Source of the DNA: CAYJBP01 sp964368605 | Lineage (GTDB): Bacteria; Bacillota; Dehalobacteriia; UBA4068 | Direction: 5' to 3' | Assembly: GCA_964368605.1 (NCBI GenBank) | Contig: CAYJBP010000013.1 | Location: forward strand, 1-34,257 | DNA: 34,257 nucleotides | Shown: positions 24,000 through 31,765 of the stretch, one piece after another | How positions within the stretch are numbered: position 1 is the stretch's first letter | Layout of the letters: each line of letters starts with the position of its first letter | Notes under the pieces: model-generated | The model's database searches: none | Told to the model about the DNA's origin: nothing | The model's input: only the letters and a program-made list of their open reading frames with translations | Translations under genes and position numbers: made by a program

Positions 24000-25493
24000 C
24001 TATAAATCAAGCAATTCATCATCTAAAATCAAATTATAGATAGCATTGATATCGATGCTTAAATTGCGGTCTTGATCTAAAAAGGGCACTTTTTGACGAA
24101 TTGCCCGATAGGCCTTAGCTGTTTTTTCGCCCAACTTAATATCGCCACGCAAATCGATGGCTTGCGCCGCATGCATGGCCTCTATCGCCAGCATATAGCG
24201 CAGATTATCGAGCATTTTAAGCAACTTATCCACGGCCAAAGGCAAATTGCTGGCATGGTCTTCGATATAACCCGATAGCGAGAAAAAATCCATCGAATTA
24301 GGATTGGCATACATCCGATTTTCGCTATCCAAAGAGGAGAATACTTTTTGAATAGTGCCATAGGCGATAACCTCTACCTCTTTAGGGGTAAGGAAACGCC
24401 CTAAGCCGGTGAAAGACGGATCGGCCATTTTGATAGTACGATGACCAATGGTTTTGGATAAATGGGCCAGGCTAATGGCCAGCATCTCGACCCCTTGCGC
24501 CAAAGAAAGCACCTCGAAATTAGAGCTAATAACCGTTTTACCTTGCTCTAAGTCGATATAGGGATTATCATCGCTGGTATTTAGGCCGATATTTAGGAAG
24601 TTTTCGGCATAGGCTAAGGCATCATAAACTGCGCCATGAATGGCCACCGCACAACGAAAACTTAAAGGATCTTGCAAAGGACGCTCACTGGAAGGCTGAT
24701 AGAGATAGCTACCCTTTAGATTAGCACGGCAGGCCGCTGCCGCCTTAATTTGACCGGGCATTTGGCGGATGGCATTTACCTTTTCGCCCAGGGGGTCGAC
24801 ACCGCCATTTAAGCCTTCTAAATTTAAACAATATATTAAATCGGCTATTTGCATAAAATCGGCCACTTGCTTAAAGGCAAGAGCGGCAATAGCCTCGCCA
24901 TGGGCATTGCAGGAGAGAATGCTTAAGGCATCTTTAGGGCCTAAAAGCGGCAGTTCAAGCTGGCAGGCTTTAATCGCCTGCATAGTGGGCATGGTTTGGC
25001 CTTGATAATCGCAATTACCCTCGCCCATAACCGCTAAGCCCAAAAATGGTAAGGTGGTGATATCGGCCTCGCCAATACTGCCACGGCGGGGCACTTGCGG
25101 GCTAATACCCAAATTAAGAAAATCTCTAAATAGCTCGATAATTTGCAGCGAAATCCCGGTAGAGCCAAGTAAGGCTTTATTGATGCGCAGCAGCATCATG
25201 GCCCGCACTTCGGGCACAGTACAATAAGGAGGCACACCTAAAGAGCAAACATTAAGCAAGTTTTTATTATAACGCTCAAAAAAATCGGGATCGAATTCTT
25301 TATCTTTATTCCAACCTACGCCACGGTTCATGCCATAAACAGGGTAGCCGGTAGCTGCTAAATCAAATAAAGTTTGTCTGGCTAGGCTAACCTTTTGCAT
25401 AGCCTCTTCTGCCAGCTCAATCGGCTGATTATGATGAGCAATGGCTACAATTTGATCAATAGTTAAATCCTTGCCTGTTAAAATAATTGTCAT
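24000..25493 (-). CDS. Full-length MIO-less HAL/PAL-family lyase, ergothionase-like candidate
   Basis: 497 aa, the normal family length, and nearly in register with histidine ammonia-lyase. Y53 sits in PVYGMNRGVG. The cofactor triad Ala142-Ser143-Gly144 is E142-A143-D144 in GSIGEADITTLPFLGLA, so MIO cannot form. HAL His83 is C83. Also kept are N196, Q274 and R280 in QDPLSFR (Tyr280 is Leu) and E411 in GYIEDHAS. Ergothionase, which eliminates trimethylamine from ergothioneine to give thiourocanate, is a known member of this superfamily without MIO, so that is my leading candidate. Hercynine or another aromatic betaine is an alternative. It leads the lyase/hydroxylase series. Its promoter runs into the N gap and cannot be read. 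It is confidently a superfamily member; the reaction is less sure. Confidence 0.65.
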   Translation of the reverse strand: MTIILTGKDLTIDQIVAIAHHNQPIELAEEAMQKVSLARQTLFDLAATGYPVYGMNRGVGWNKDKEFDPDFFERYNKNLLNVCSLGVPPYCTVPEVRAMMLLRINKALLGSTGISLQIIELFRDFLNLGISPQVPRRGSIGEADITTLPFLGLAVMGEGNCDYQGQTMPTMQAIKACQLELPLLGPKDALSILSCNAHGEAIAALAFKQVADFMQIADLIYCLNLEGLNGGVDPLGEKVNAIRQMPGQIKAAAACRANLKGSYLYQPSSERPLQDPLSFRCAVAIHGAVYDALAYAENFLNIGLNTSDDNPYIDLEQGKTVISSNFEVLSLAQGVEMLAISLAHLSKTIGHRTIKMADPSFTGLGRFLTPKEVEVIAYGTIQKVFSSLDSENRMYANPNSMDFFSLSGYIEDHASNLPLAVDKLLKMLDNLRYMLAIEAMHAAQAIDLRGDIKLGEKTAKAYRAIRQKVPFLDQDRNLSIDINAIYNLILDDELLDL

Positions 25494-25565
25494 AATTCAC
25501 CCCTAAAATAATTAATACTCTATTTTAACAAATTAATCGTCCAAAAAGTGTCTAATTTTTGGGAT

Positions 25566-25665
25566 NNNNNNNNNNNNNNNNNNNNNNNNNNNNNNNNNNN
25601 NNNNNNNNNNNNNNNNNNNNNNNNNNNNNNNNNNNNNNNNNNNNNNNNNNNNNNNNNNNNNNNNN
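25566..25665. other. Assembly gap (100 N)
   Basis: Exactly 100 unknown bases, the usual placeholder for a scaffold join of unknown size. It separates the lyase/hydroxylase genes from the BCCT transporter and heat-shock operon. The true distance, and any gene inside, are unknown, so operon statements across it are provisional. Confidence 0.98.
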
Positions 25666-25670
25666 AATCT

Positions 25671-25709
25671 AATAAAAACAAGAGGGCTGACGCAGTTGCG
25701 GCAGCCCTC
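25671..25709 (-). terminator. Terminator after the BCCT transporter gene
   Basis: GAGGGCTG (25682-25689) pairs with CAGCCCTC (25702-25709), with an inner CGCA/TGCG extension. On the minus strand it is followed by CTTGTTTTTATT. It lies 45 bases after the BCCT stop, so the transporter is probably transcribed on its own, not as the first gene of the lyase operon. Confidence 0.8.
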
Positions 25710-25753
25710 CAAAGTCTTACATAAGCCAACAATTTAATGTTTGCGCTAATCAG

Positions 25754-27436
25754 TTAAGCATCACTTTTTTTAGCACCTTGTGCTGCATCTGCATCACTAA
25801 GGGTGGTATAATCCTGGATTAACTCTTTTTCAACGATGGCTGTTTCCGGGAAATAAGCCACGTCATATTTCTCACGATTATTAAACATTTTAACAACAGC
25901 CGGGAAGGCAATTACATAAATGATTAACATCGGGAAAGTACCAATCATCGGCAATAATTTCAAGGCCATCAGCATGTCGATGCCGTCCTCGGAAACCGTA
26001 TTGGAGAAAATTGCCACGAAGGCCAAGGATGCCATTACCAAGCCCCAGAAAATCTTTAAATAACCGGGCGGCTCGGCGATAGCGCCTTTTTTGGAGAAAA
26101 TGGTCATCGATGCTACGGTGCTGGCCAAACCGTCGGCCATGGTAACAACCGATAAGAATAATACTAATACGAATAAAGCACCCATAATACTGGATAAAGG
26201 CAATTCATTAAAGAAAGCAAATACGGCGGCTTCATTACCTAATTCACGAATAGTGGCCATAACAGCGCCTTCGGTTTGAATTTCCATATTAACGGTAGCA
26301 CCACCAAAGATGCAGAACCAAGCAATAATGAAAATACCAACCAAGGTTTGAACTTGCATATACTCGCGGAAGGTACGGCCACGGCCGATTTTAGCAAAGA
26401 ACATACCCATCATCGGGCCATAAACGATCATCCATGTCCAGTAAGAAACTGTCCACCATTTGGGCCATAGGTCGCCGTTTACGGTGCCCATATAGGTCAT
26501 TCTATCAAAGAACATCGAGGCCGATGCGCCTAAGGCTTCTACCGATAAAGATAGGATAAAGGCAGTACCACCAAAGATGAATACAAAAACAGCAACAAAG
26601 ATAAAGATTTTGGTATTAATGCTGGATAGCCACTTAACACCTTTTAATAAGCCCGACCAGCTGGAAATAATGAAGGTAGCAACCAAAACAACAAGGATAG
26701 TACCTTGTAGCATAATATCACTTTCCAGACCGGTTAAGCTGCTAACGCCGGCGGCTAAGGTAACGGTACCAACGCCTAAAACGGCAGCAACCGAAACAGC
26801 AATAGCAAAAATGCTTAAGATATCAAGGAAATCACCAAATTTACCTACGCATTTTTTACCGATTAAAGGATAAGCAATCGAGCTAACCCTAAAGGGCAAG
26901 CGCATATTATAAACAGCAAAGCCGATTACCACACCCATAATGGTATAAAGCGAAATAGAGGGGATACCCCAGTGTAACAAGATAGTACCAATGCCTTGAA
27001 CAGCAGCTTCTTGCGATCCTGGCTCATAAACGCCTAAGCCGGGAACCGGCTCCCAGAAAAAGTTAGCAGTTTCGCAAACGCCCCAGATAACCATACCGGT
27101 ACCGATGGTAGCGCATAAAGAAACCATAAACCATTCCCATTTGGTTTTATAAAGCGGCTTAACATTAGGGCCACCGATAATAACATCGCCGGCCTTGGTA
27201 AAATAAAGCCAAATTAATAAACCTAAAGTAACCATGGTTACGGCCACAATTAGCCAACCAAAGTTAAAATAAACACCGTCGGCCAGCATATTTTCGATGG
27301 CAAAGAAGCCGGAAGGGTCTACTAATCCATAAATAATAGCGGCGGCAAAGATAATAACAATCGGAATAGTGACCAATTTGCGGATCGAAAACTGCTCAAC
27401 CACGGGTTTGGGCTGCGAAGCACCTTTTTGACTCAT
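25754..27436 (-). CDS. BCCT-family betaine/carnitine/choline-type transporter
   Basis: 560 aa, about 12 membrane segments. Family motifs are the GTGMVIWGVCETANFFWEP stretch at about 113-131, the WTVSYWTWMIVYGPMMGMFFAKI segment (about 330-352; the Trp-rich substrate-box region) and GRGRTFREYM. BCCT carriers import quaternary-ammonium or related betaines, driven by Na+ or H+ or by substrate exchange. Three TTG codons precede the ATG at 27436 in frame; AGGAG lies 9 bases before that ATG, which I use. C-terminal extension is short, without the long osmosensing tail of BetP-like proteins, so a nutrient role is plausible. Trimethylated histidine derivatives would fit the lyase genes beyond the N gap. 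Confidence 0.88.
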   Translation of the reverse strand: MSQKGASQPKPVVEQFSIRKLVTIPIVIIFAAAIIYGLVDPSGFFAIENMLADGVYFNFGWLIVAVTMVTLGLLIWLYFTKAGDVIIGGPNVKPLYKTKWEWFMVSLCATIGTGMVIWGVCETANFFWEPVPGLGVYEPGSQEAAVQGIGTILLHWGIPSISLYTIMGVVIGFAVYNMRLPFRVSSIAYPLIGKKCVGKFGDFLDILSIFAIAVSVAAVLGVGTVTLAAGVSSLTGLESDIMLQGTILVVLVATFIISSWSGLLKGVKWLSSINTKIFIFVAVFVFIFGGTAFILSLSVEALGASASMFFDRMTYMGTVNGDLWPKWWTVSYWTWMIVYGPMMGMFFAKIGRGRTFREYMQVQTLVGIFIIAWFCIFGGATVNMEIQTEGAVMATIRELGNEAAVFAFFNELPLSSIMGALFVLVLFLSVVTMADGLASTVASMTIFSKKGAIAEPPGYLKIFWGLVMASLAFVAIFSNTVSEDGIDMLMALKLLPMIGTFPMLIIYVIAFPAVVKMFNNREKYDVAYFPETAIVEKELIQDYTTLSDADAAQGAKKSDA

Positions 27437-27510
27437 CAACAACAACTCCTATCTTATGTTTTTTAACAATAAAACCGTATCAAAAATCAGAGTTATTGTT
27501 AATTGTAATT

Positions 27511-27543
27511 ATTATAACATCAAAACGTCGATAAAACGTCGAT
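27511..27543 (-). promoter_or_regulatory. BCCT promoter with tandem 11-bp repeats over the -35
   Basis: On the minus strand a perfect TATAAT -10 (27516-27511) lies about 70 bases upstream of the gene start. The -35 position has no good consensus. Instead two identical 11-bp units AAAACGTCGAT (plus-strand reading) abut at 27522-27532 and 27533-27543. A weak -35 overlain by direct repeats one helical turn apart is typical of an activator-dependent promoter. Confidence 0.5.
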
Positions 27544-27860
27544 TTTTTTAACATTTTACTGTTTTGCAGAATAAGAGCAGATGCCGATTAGAGGGGATAT
27601 GTCTTTACATTCTATATTAAGCATCCCCATACCCTATCTTGCCGGCTATTATTTTTTGGCCAATATTTGGATATTAATTTGCTTTTTTAGCTAGTTTTCA
27701 ACTTAAACATTTATGGCCTTTTGTAAACTTTTAGCCTCTAAGAATAATAGGTAGTATTTTTATATATACAAATAGCCCTTACCCATCTATTATTTATCGC
27801 CTATAAATTTAAATTATTTCTATTTTTTCCTTATATAATTTAAAATTTTGCGATTAGGTA
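27544..27860. other. AT-rich intergenic region without recognisable feature
   Basis: About 317 bases between the BCCT promoter and the hrcA promoter. It has AT-rich runs and a weak GGGGAT/ATCCCC inverted pair near 27594 and 27624. I see no open reading frame with a ribosome site, no tRNA and no riboswitch-like conserved pattern. Confidence 0.5.
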
Positions 27861-27889
27861 TTGACAAAAGTTTGATTTTGAGGTAAATT
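27861..27889 (+). promoter_or_regulatory. Promoter of the hrcA-grpE-dnaK-dnaJ operon
   Basis: Perfect -35 TTGACA (27861-27866), a 17-base spacer and -10 TAAATT (27884-27889). The start point, near 27896, falls inside the CIRCE operator that follows. Confidence 0.88.
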
Positions 27890-27893
27890 AGTA

Positions 27894-27920
27894 TTAGCAC
27901 TCAATCAAGGTGAGTGCTAG
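27894..27920 (+). promoter_or_regulatory. CIRCE operator (HrcA-binding site)
   Basis: TTAGCACTC, a 9-base spacer, then GAGTGCTAG: the CIRCE consensus TTAGCACTC-N9-GAGTGCTAA with one mismatch, in the last base. It overlaps the transcription start, so HrcA made by the first gene of the operon should repress it, with relief on heat shock. Confidence 0.96.
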
Positions 27921-27937
27921 CAAAGGAAGTGAAACCC

Positions 27938-28960
27938 ATGGATGAGCGTAAAAAAAAGGTTTTACAAGCGATAATCCAGGATTATATCGAAAATGCCGAA
28001 CCGGTTGGCTCACGGGCGGTTGCTAAAAAATATGATTTGGGTGTAAGTCCGGCTACTATTCGCAATGAAATGTCCGATTTAGAGGATTTGGGCTATATAG
28101 AACAACCCCATACCTCGGCCGGGCGTGTTCCTTCGGATAAGGGTTATCGCTATTATGTAGATAATTTGATGGATCAACAAAGCCTTACCGCCCAAGAAAT
28201 GGCCATTATTAAGGAAGCCTTTGCCATACAGTTAACCGAAATGGATGACTTTATGCGCTCTTGCTGCCAACTAATTGCCAAATTAACCAATTATACTACC
28301 ATGATTAGTATGCCCGAACGCAATCGTGGCATTTTGCAAAAATTGCAATTAGTTCCCATCAACGAACAGCAAATTTTGGTAATATTATTGGCCGAAAGCG
28401 GTATTGTGCAACATAAAATCATCAATATCGAACAAAGCCTGCCCCCTAATGTACTGCAAAGAGTGGAAATGGTTTTACAATCTCGCCTAATCGGCATGGA
28501 AATTGATAAGCTAAATTATGAATTTATCCGCAATGAATTAAGAGAAATCGAGCAGCATCAACGCCATTTGGATCAGGCTATGAGCCTGCTTAAACAAATA
28601 TTTAAGCCCAGTTATGCCCCCAAAGTTTTTACCGGCGGCACCACCCAAATGCTTTCTCAGCCCGAATTTAGGGATATCGACCGCTTAAAAAGCATATTTA
28701 GCCTACTGGAAGAAGATAATAAAATCAGCGAGCTTTTGCCTAATAAAAATATCGACAATCCGGTTTCGATTATCATTGGCAATGAAATAGCCGAACAAGA
28801 TATTCAAAATTGCAGTATGATTGTAGCCTATTATGATATTAATGGCAAAGATACCGGCAAAATTGGGGTTTTAGGCCCCACCAGAATGAGTTATAATAAA
28901 ACCGTCGCTTTAATGGATTTTATAGCTAAAGAACTAACCCGCAAATTCTCGGGTAAATAG
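27938..28960 (+). CDS. hrcA: Heat-inducible transcription repressor HrcA
   Basis: 340 aa. The N-terminal winged helix has LQAIIQDYIENAEPVGSRAV and SPATIRNEMSDLEDLGYIEQPHTSAGRVPSDKGYR, split here only by length, the most conserved HrcA region. A GAF-like middle domain and the typical C-terminal NCSMIVAYY...GKIGVLGPTRMSY follow. It dimerises and represses CIRCE-bearing promoters, with GroEL needed for activity in studied species. A GTG at 27914 could start eight codons earlier, but it is inside CIRCE. The ATG at 27938, after AAAGGAAG and giving MDERKKKVLQ, is the real start. Confidence 0.97.
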   Translation: MDERKKKVLQAIIQDYIENAEPVGSRAVAKKYDLGVSPATIRNEMSDLEDLGYIEQPHTSAGRVPSDKGYRYYVDNLMDQQSLTAQEMAIIKEAFAIQLTEMDDFMRSCCQLIAKLTNYTTMISMPERNRGILQKLQLVPINEQQILVILLAESGIVQHKIINIEQSLPPNVLQRVEMVLQSRLIGMEIDKLNYEFIRNELREIEQHQRHLDQAMSLLKQIFKPSYAPKVFTGGTTQMLSQPEFRDIDRLKSIFSLLEEDNKISELLPNKNIDNPVSIIIGNEIAEQDIQNCSMIVAYYDINGKDTGKIGVLGPTRMSYNKTVALMDFIAKELTRKFSGK

Positions 28961-28979
28961 TTAAAATAGAGGTGAAAAA

Positions 28980-29642
28980 ATGACAGATAAAAAACAAAAA
29001 AACAATCAAGAAGCAAATAATCCAGCCGCTACTTGCGCCGATGAAGAAGCAACCGTAGCCGCAAATAAAGCCAATGCCGAAGAGGCCAACCAAAACGAGG
29101 CCGCTGCCAACGACGCCAACCTTGATGCCGACGCCGCTGCCATTAATGAGGCCGCTGCCGCCAAGGCCGCTGCCAAGGCTGCCCTAAAAGGCAAATTCGA
29201 TCAAGGCGATTCTTTAAATGCTTTAATCAAAGAAAGCGAAGACCTAAAGCAGCAAAATATGCGCCTACAGGCCGATTTTGATAATTTCCGCAAGCGCAGC
29301 CGCTTGGAAAAAGAAGAATTGGTAAAAAGCGCCAATGCCCAGCTAATCAGCGGATTACTACCGGTAATCGATAATTTTGAAAGAGCTTTGCAGGCGATGG
29401 CCGATTCGGCCGATAAAGAAGGCATCAATCTAATTTATCGCCAAATGACCGATACCTTAAAAGCCATCGGCCTAGAGGCCATCGATACCAATAATGCCGA
29501 TTTTGATCCCAAATTGCATGAAGCCATTGCCCAAGCCGATGCCGGCCCGGAAAATAAAGGCAAAGTTATTGCCGAGGCTCAAAGGGGCTATTTGCTAAAT
29601 GGCAAATTATTGCGTTGTTCTATGGTGCAAATTGGCAGCTAA
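28980..29642 (+). CDS. grpE: Nucleotide exchange factor GrpE
   Basis: 220 aa. The N-terminal 75 residues are low-complexity, rich in Ala, Asn and Glu, and probably disordered. Then comes the long dimerising coiled coil (about 75-135, with LQADFDNFRKRSRLEKEEL) and the beta domain ending GYLLNGKLLRCSMVQIGS, matching the GrpE signature. It releases ADP from DnaK and often acts as a thermosensor. It starts 19 bp after hrcA behind GAGGTG. The Ala-rich head is longer than usual. Confidence 0.96.
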   Translation: MTDKKQKNNQEANNPAATCADEEATVAANKANAEEANQNEAAANDANLDADAAAINEAAAAKAAAKAALKGKFDQGDSLNALIKESEDLKQQNMRLQADFDNFRKRSRLEKEELVKSANAQLISGLLPVIDNFERALQAMADSADKEGINLIYRQMTDTLKAIGLEAIDTNNADFDPKLHEAIAQADAGPENKGKVIAEAQRGYLLNGKLLRCSMVQIGS

Positions 29643-29730
29643 TAGCTTAAACTTTTAGGGCCCATTTGCCAATAATTAAGTTAATAAATTTTTATATTTA
29701 ATAATAGTATATTTAAGGAGGATTTTTATT

Positions 29731-31578
29731 ATGGGTAAAGTAATAGGTATTGACTTAGGAACTACAAATTCCTGTGTAGCAGTAATGGAGGGTGGCGAAG
29801 CTATCGTTATCCCAAATCCGGAAGGCGCACGTACTACCCCTTCGGTGGTATCGGTGGCCAATGGCGAGCGTATGGTGGGTCAGGTTGCCAAAAGGCAAGC
29901 TATCACCAATCCCGATAATACAGTTATCTCGATTAAACGCCATATGGGCAAGCGCATGGATGTTAAATTGATGGATAAAGTTCATCAGCCGCAAGAAATT
30001 TCGGCCTTTATTTTGCAAAAGCTTAAAAGCGATGCCGAGGCCTATTTGGGCGAAACCGTAAACCAAGCGGTAATTACCGTGCCTGCTTATTTTTCGGATA
30101 GCCAGCGCCAAGCTACCAAGGATGCCGGCAAAATTGCCGGTTTGGAAGTTTTGCGGATTATCAATGAGCCCACCGCCGCAGCCTTAGCCTATGGCTTAGA
30201 TAAGGGCGAAGCTCAAACCGTTTTAGTTTTTGACTTAGGCGGCGGTACCTTTGATGTTTCGATTTTGGAATTGGATGATGGCGTTTTCCAAGTAAAAGCC
30301 ACTTCCGGCAATAATTTCTTAGGCGGCGACGATTTTGACCAAAGAGTTGTTGATTATATGGTTAAAGAATTCCGTAAAACCGATGGCATCGATTTAGGCC
30401 AAGATAAAATGGCCATGCAACGTTTGCGTGAAGCAGCCGAAAAGGCCAAAATCGAGTTATCCGGCATGATGACTGCCAATATCAATTTGCCTTTCATCAC
30501 CGCCGATGCTTCCGGCCCTAAGCATATGGATTTAACCTTAACCCGAGCCAAATTTGATGAATTAACCGCCGACCTTGTGGAAAAAACCTTAGTTCCCACC
30601 CGTCAGGCCTTAAAAGATGCCGGTCTTACCGCCGCTGATATCGACAAAGTGCTTTTAGTTGGCGGCTCTACCCGTATCCCGGCCGTACAAGAAGAAATTA
30701 AAAAGATTTTGGGCAAAGATCCTCATAAAGGAATTAATCCTGATGAATGCGTAGCTTTAGGTGCTGCCATCCAAGGCGGTATCTTAAATAAAGAGGTTAA
30801 AGATGTATTGCTTTTGGATGTTACCCCGCTTTCTTTGGGCATCGAAACCATGGGCAGCATTTTTACCCGTATTATCGAACGTAACACCACTATCCCCACC
30901 GGCAAAAGCCAGATTTTCTCTACCGCTTCCGATAATCAACCTTCGGTAGAAATCCATGTTTTGCAAGGCGAGCGCCAAATGGCCGGCGATAATAAAACCC
31001 TTGGCCGCTTTAATCTAACCGGCATTGCTCCTGCGCCGCGTGGTATCCCCCAAATCGAAGTTCGTTTTGATATCGATGCTAATGGTATTGTTAAAGTTAG
31101 CGCCAAAGATTTAGGCACCGGCCAACATCAAGATATTACCATCACCGCTTCCAGCGGCCTAAGCGATAGCGAAATCGACCAAATGATGGCCGATGCCGAG
31201 CGTTTCCGCGAAGAAGATGAGAAGAAAAAACGTGATGTTGAAGTTCGTAATCAAGGCGATAGCTTACTCTATCAATCCGAGCGCAGCATCAAGGATTTAG
31301 CCGATAAAATCAAGCCCGAGGAAAATGAAGCCATCGAGGCCGCCCGCAAGGAATTGGCCACCGCTTTAGAAGGCACCGATAGCGATATTATCGACGAAAA
31401 AACCAAGGCTTTATCCGAAGCTTTATACAAAGTAACCGAGCGCATTTATGGCGAAGCCGCAGCTCAACAACAGCAACAAGCCGAAGGCGGCGACCATTTC
31501 CATGCCGACGGCGCAAATGCCGAAGATAATGTTTTTGATGCCGACTTTGATGTTGTTGACGAAGACGAGAAGAAGTAA
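29731..31578 (+). CDS. dnaK: Chaperone protein DnaK (Hsp70)
   Basis: 615 aa. The ATPase domain 1-360 starts GKVIGIDLGTTNSCVAVMEGG and includes VFDLGGGTFDVSILE and LVGGSTRIPAVQEEI. The linker DVLLLDVTPLSLGIET leads to the substrate-binding domain, and a helical lid ends in a Gln/Ala-rich tail with an acidic finish (DFDVVDEDEKK), as in bacterial DnaK. ATP-driven folding partner of DnaJ and GrpE. AAGGAGG lies 9 bases before the ATG. The 88-bp gap after grpE has no second CIRCE. Strong codon bias fits high expression. Confidence 0.98.
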   Translation: MGKVIGIDLGTTNSCVAVMEGGEAIVIPNPEGARTTPSVVSVANGERMVGQVAKRQAITNPDNTVISIKRHMGKRMDVKLMDKVHQPQEISAFILQKLKSDAEAYLGETVNQAVITVPAYFSDSQRQATKDAGKIAGLEVLRIINEPTAAALAYGLDKGEAQTVLVFDLGGGTFDVSILELDDGVFQVKATSGNNFLGGDDFDQRVVDYMVKEFRKTDGIDLGQDKMAMQRLREAAEKAKIELSGMMTANINLPFITADASGPKHMDLTLTRAKFDELTADLVEKTLVPTRQALKDAGLTAADIDKVLLVGGSTRIPAVQEEIKKILGKDPHKGINPDECVALGAAIQGGILNKEVKDVLLLDVTPLSLGIETMGSIFTRIIERNTTIPTGKSQIFSTASDNQPSVEIHVLQGERQMAGDNKTLGRFNLTGIAPAPRGIPQIEVRFDIDANGIVKVSAKDLGTGQHQDITITASSGLSDSEIDQMMADAERFREEDEKKKRDVEVRNQGDSLLYQSERSIKDLADKIKPEENEAIEAARKELATALEGTDSDIIDEKTKALSEALYKVTERIYGEAAAQQQQQAEGGDHFHADGANAEDNVFDADFDVVDEDEKK

Positions 31579-31614
31579 TTGTTTGTTGGCCCATCAAGCC
31601 AAAGTTAGCTTAAA

Positions 31615-31711
31615 GGGCGGGCCCAAGTAAATTTCATTTACTTGGGCTAAGCCGCTAAGCCGCTTTGCGGCTTAGCGGCTTAGCATTGAAGCTGCGCTTC
31701 AATGCCCGCCC
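31615..31711 (+). other. Perfectly tiled cloverleaf of inverted repeats in the dnaK-dnaJ gap
   Basis: A closed four-stem structure with no unpaired base at the junction. Outer stem: GGGCGG (31615-31620) with CCGCCC (31706-31711). Hairpin 1: 12 bp, 31621-31632 with 31636-31647, loop TTC. Hairpin 2: 16 bp, 31648-31663 with 31667-31682, loop TTT, each arm containing two tandem copies of an 8-base unit (TAAGCCGC). Hairpin 3: 10 bp, 31683-31692 with 31696-31705, loop TGC. All four stems are perfect Watson-Crick and all 97 bases are used. No T-run follows, so it is not a standard terminator. It could be an mRNA processing or stability element that lowers dnaJ relative to dnaK, or an inserted palindromic element. 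Confidence 0.7.
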
Positions 31712-31765
31712 CCCACTACTGTGCAATACTATTTTTGGCAATAAAAAACAAAAAAAGGATTTACT

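Noticed and set aside
27522..27543. Start of a CRISPR-like or longer tandem array
   Set aside because: Only two 11-bp units are present, without spacers or cas genes.
27914..27937. GTG start for hrcA at 27914
   Set aside because: It lies within the CIRCE operator and has no ribosome site; the ATG at 27938 gives the conserved HrcA start.
29755..30111. 118-aa open frame antisense to dnaK
   Set aside because: It lies wholly inside a certain gene, has no ribosome site and reflects codon bias of dnaK.
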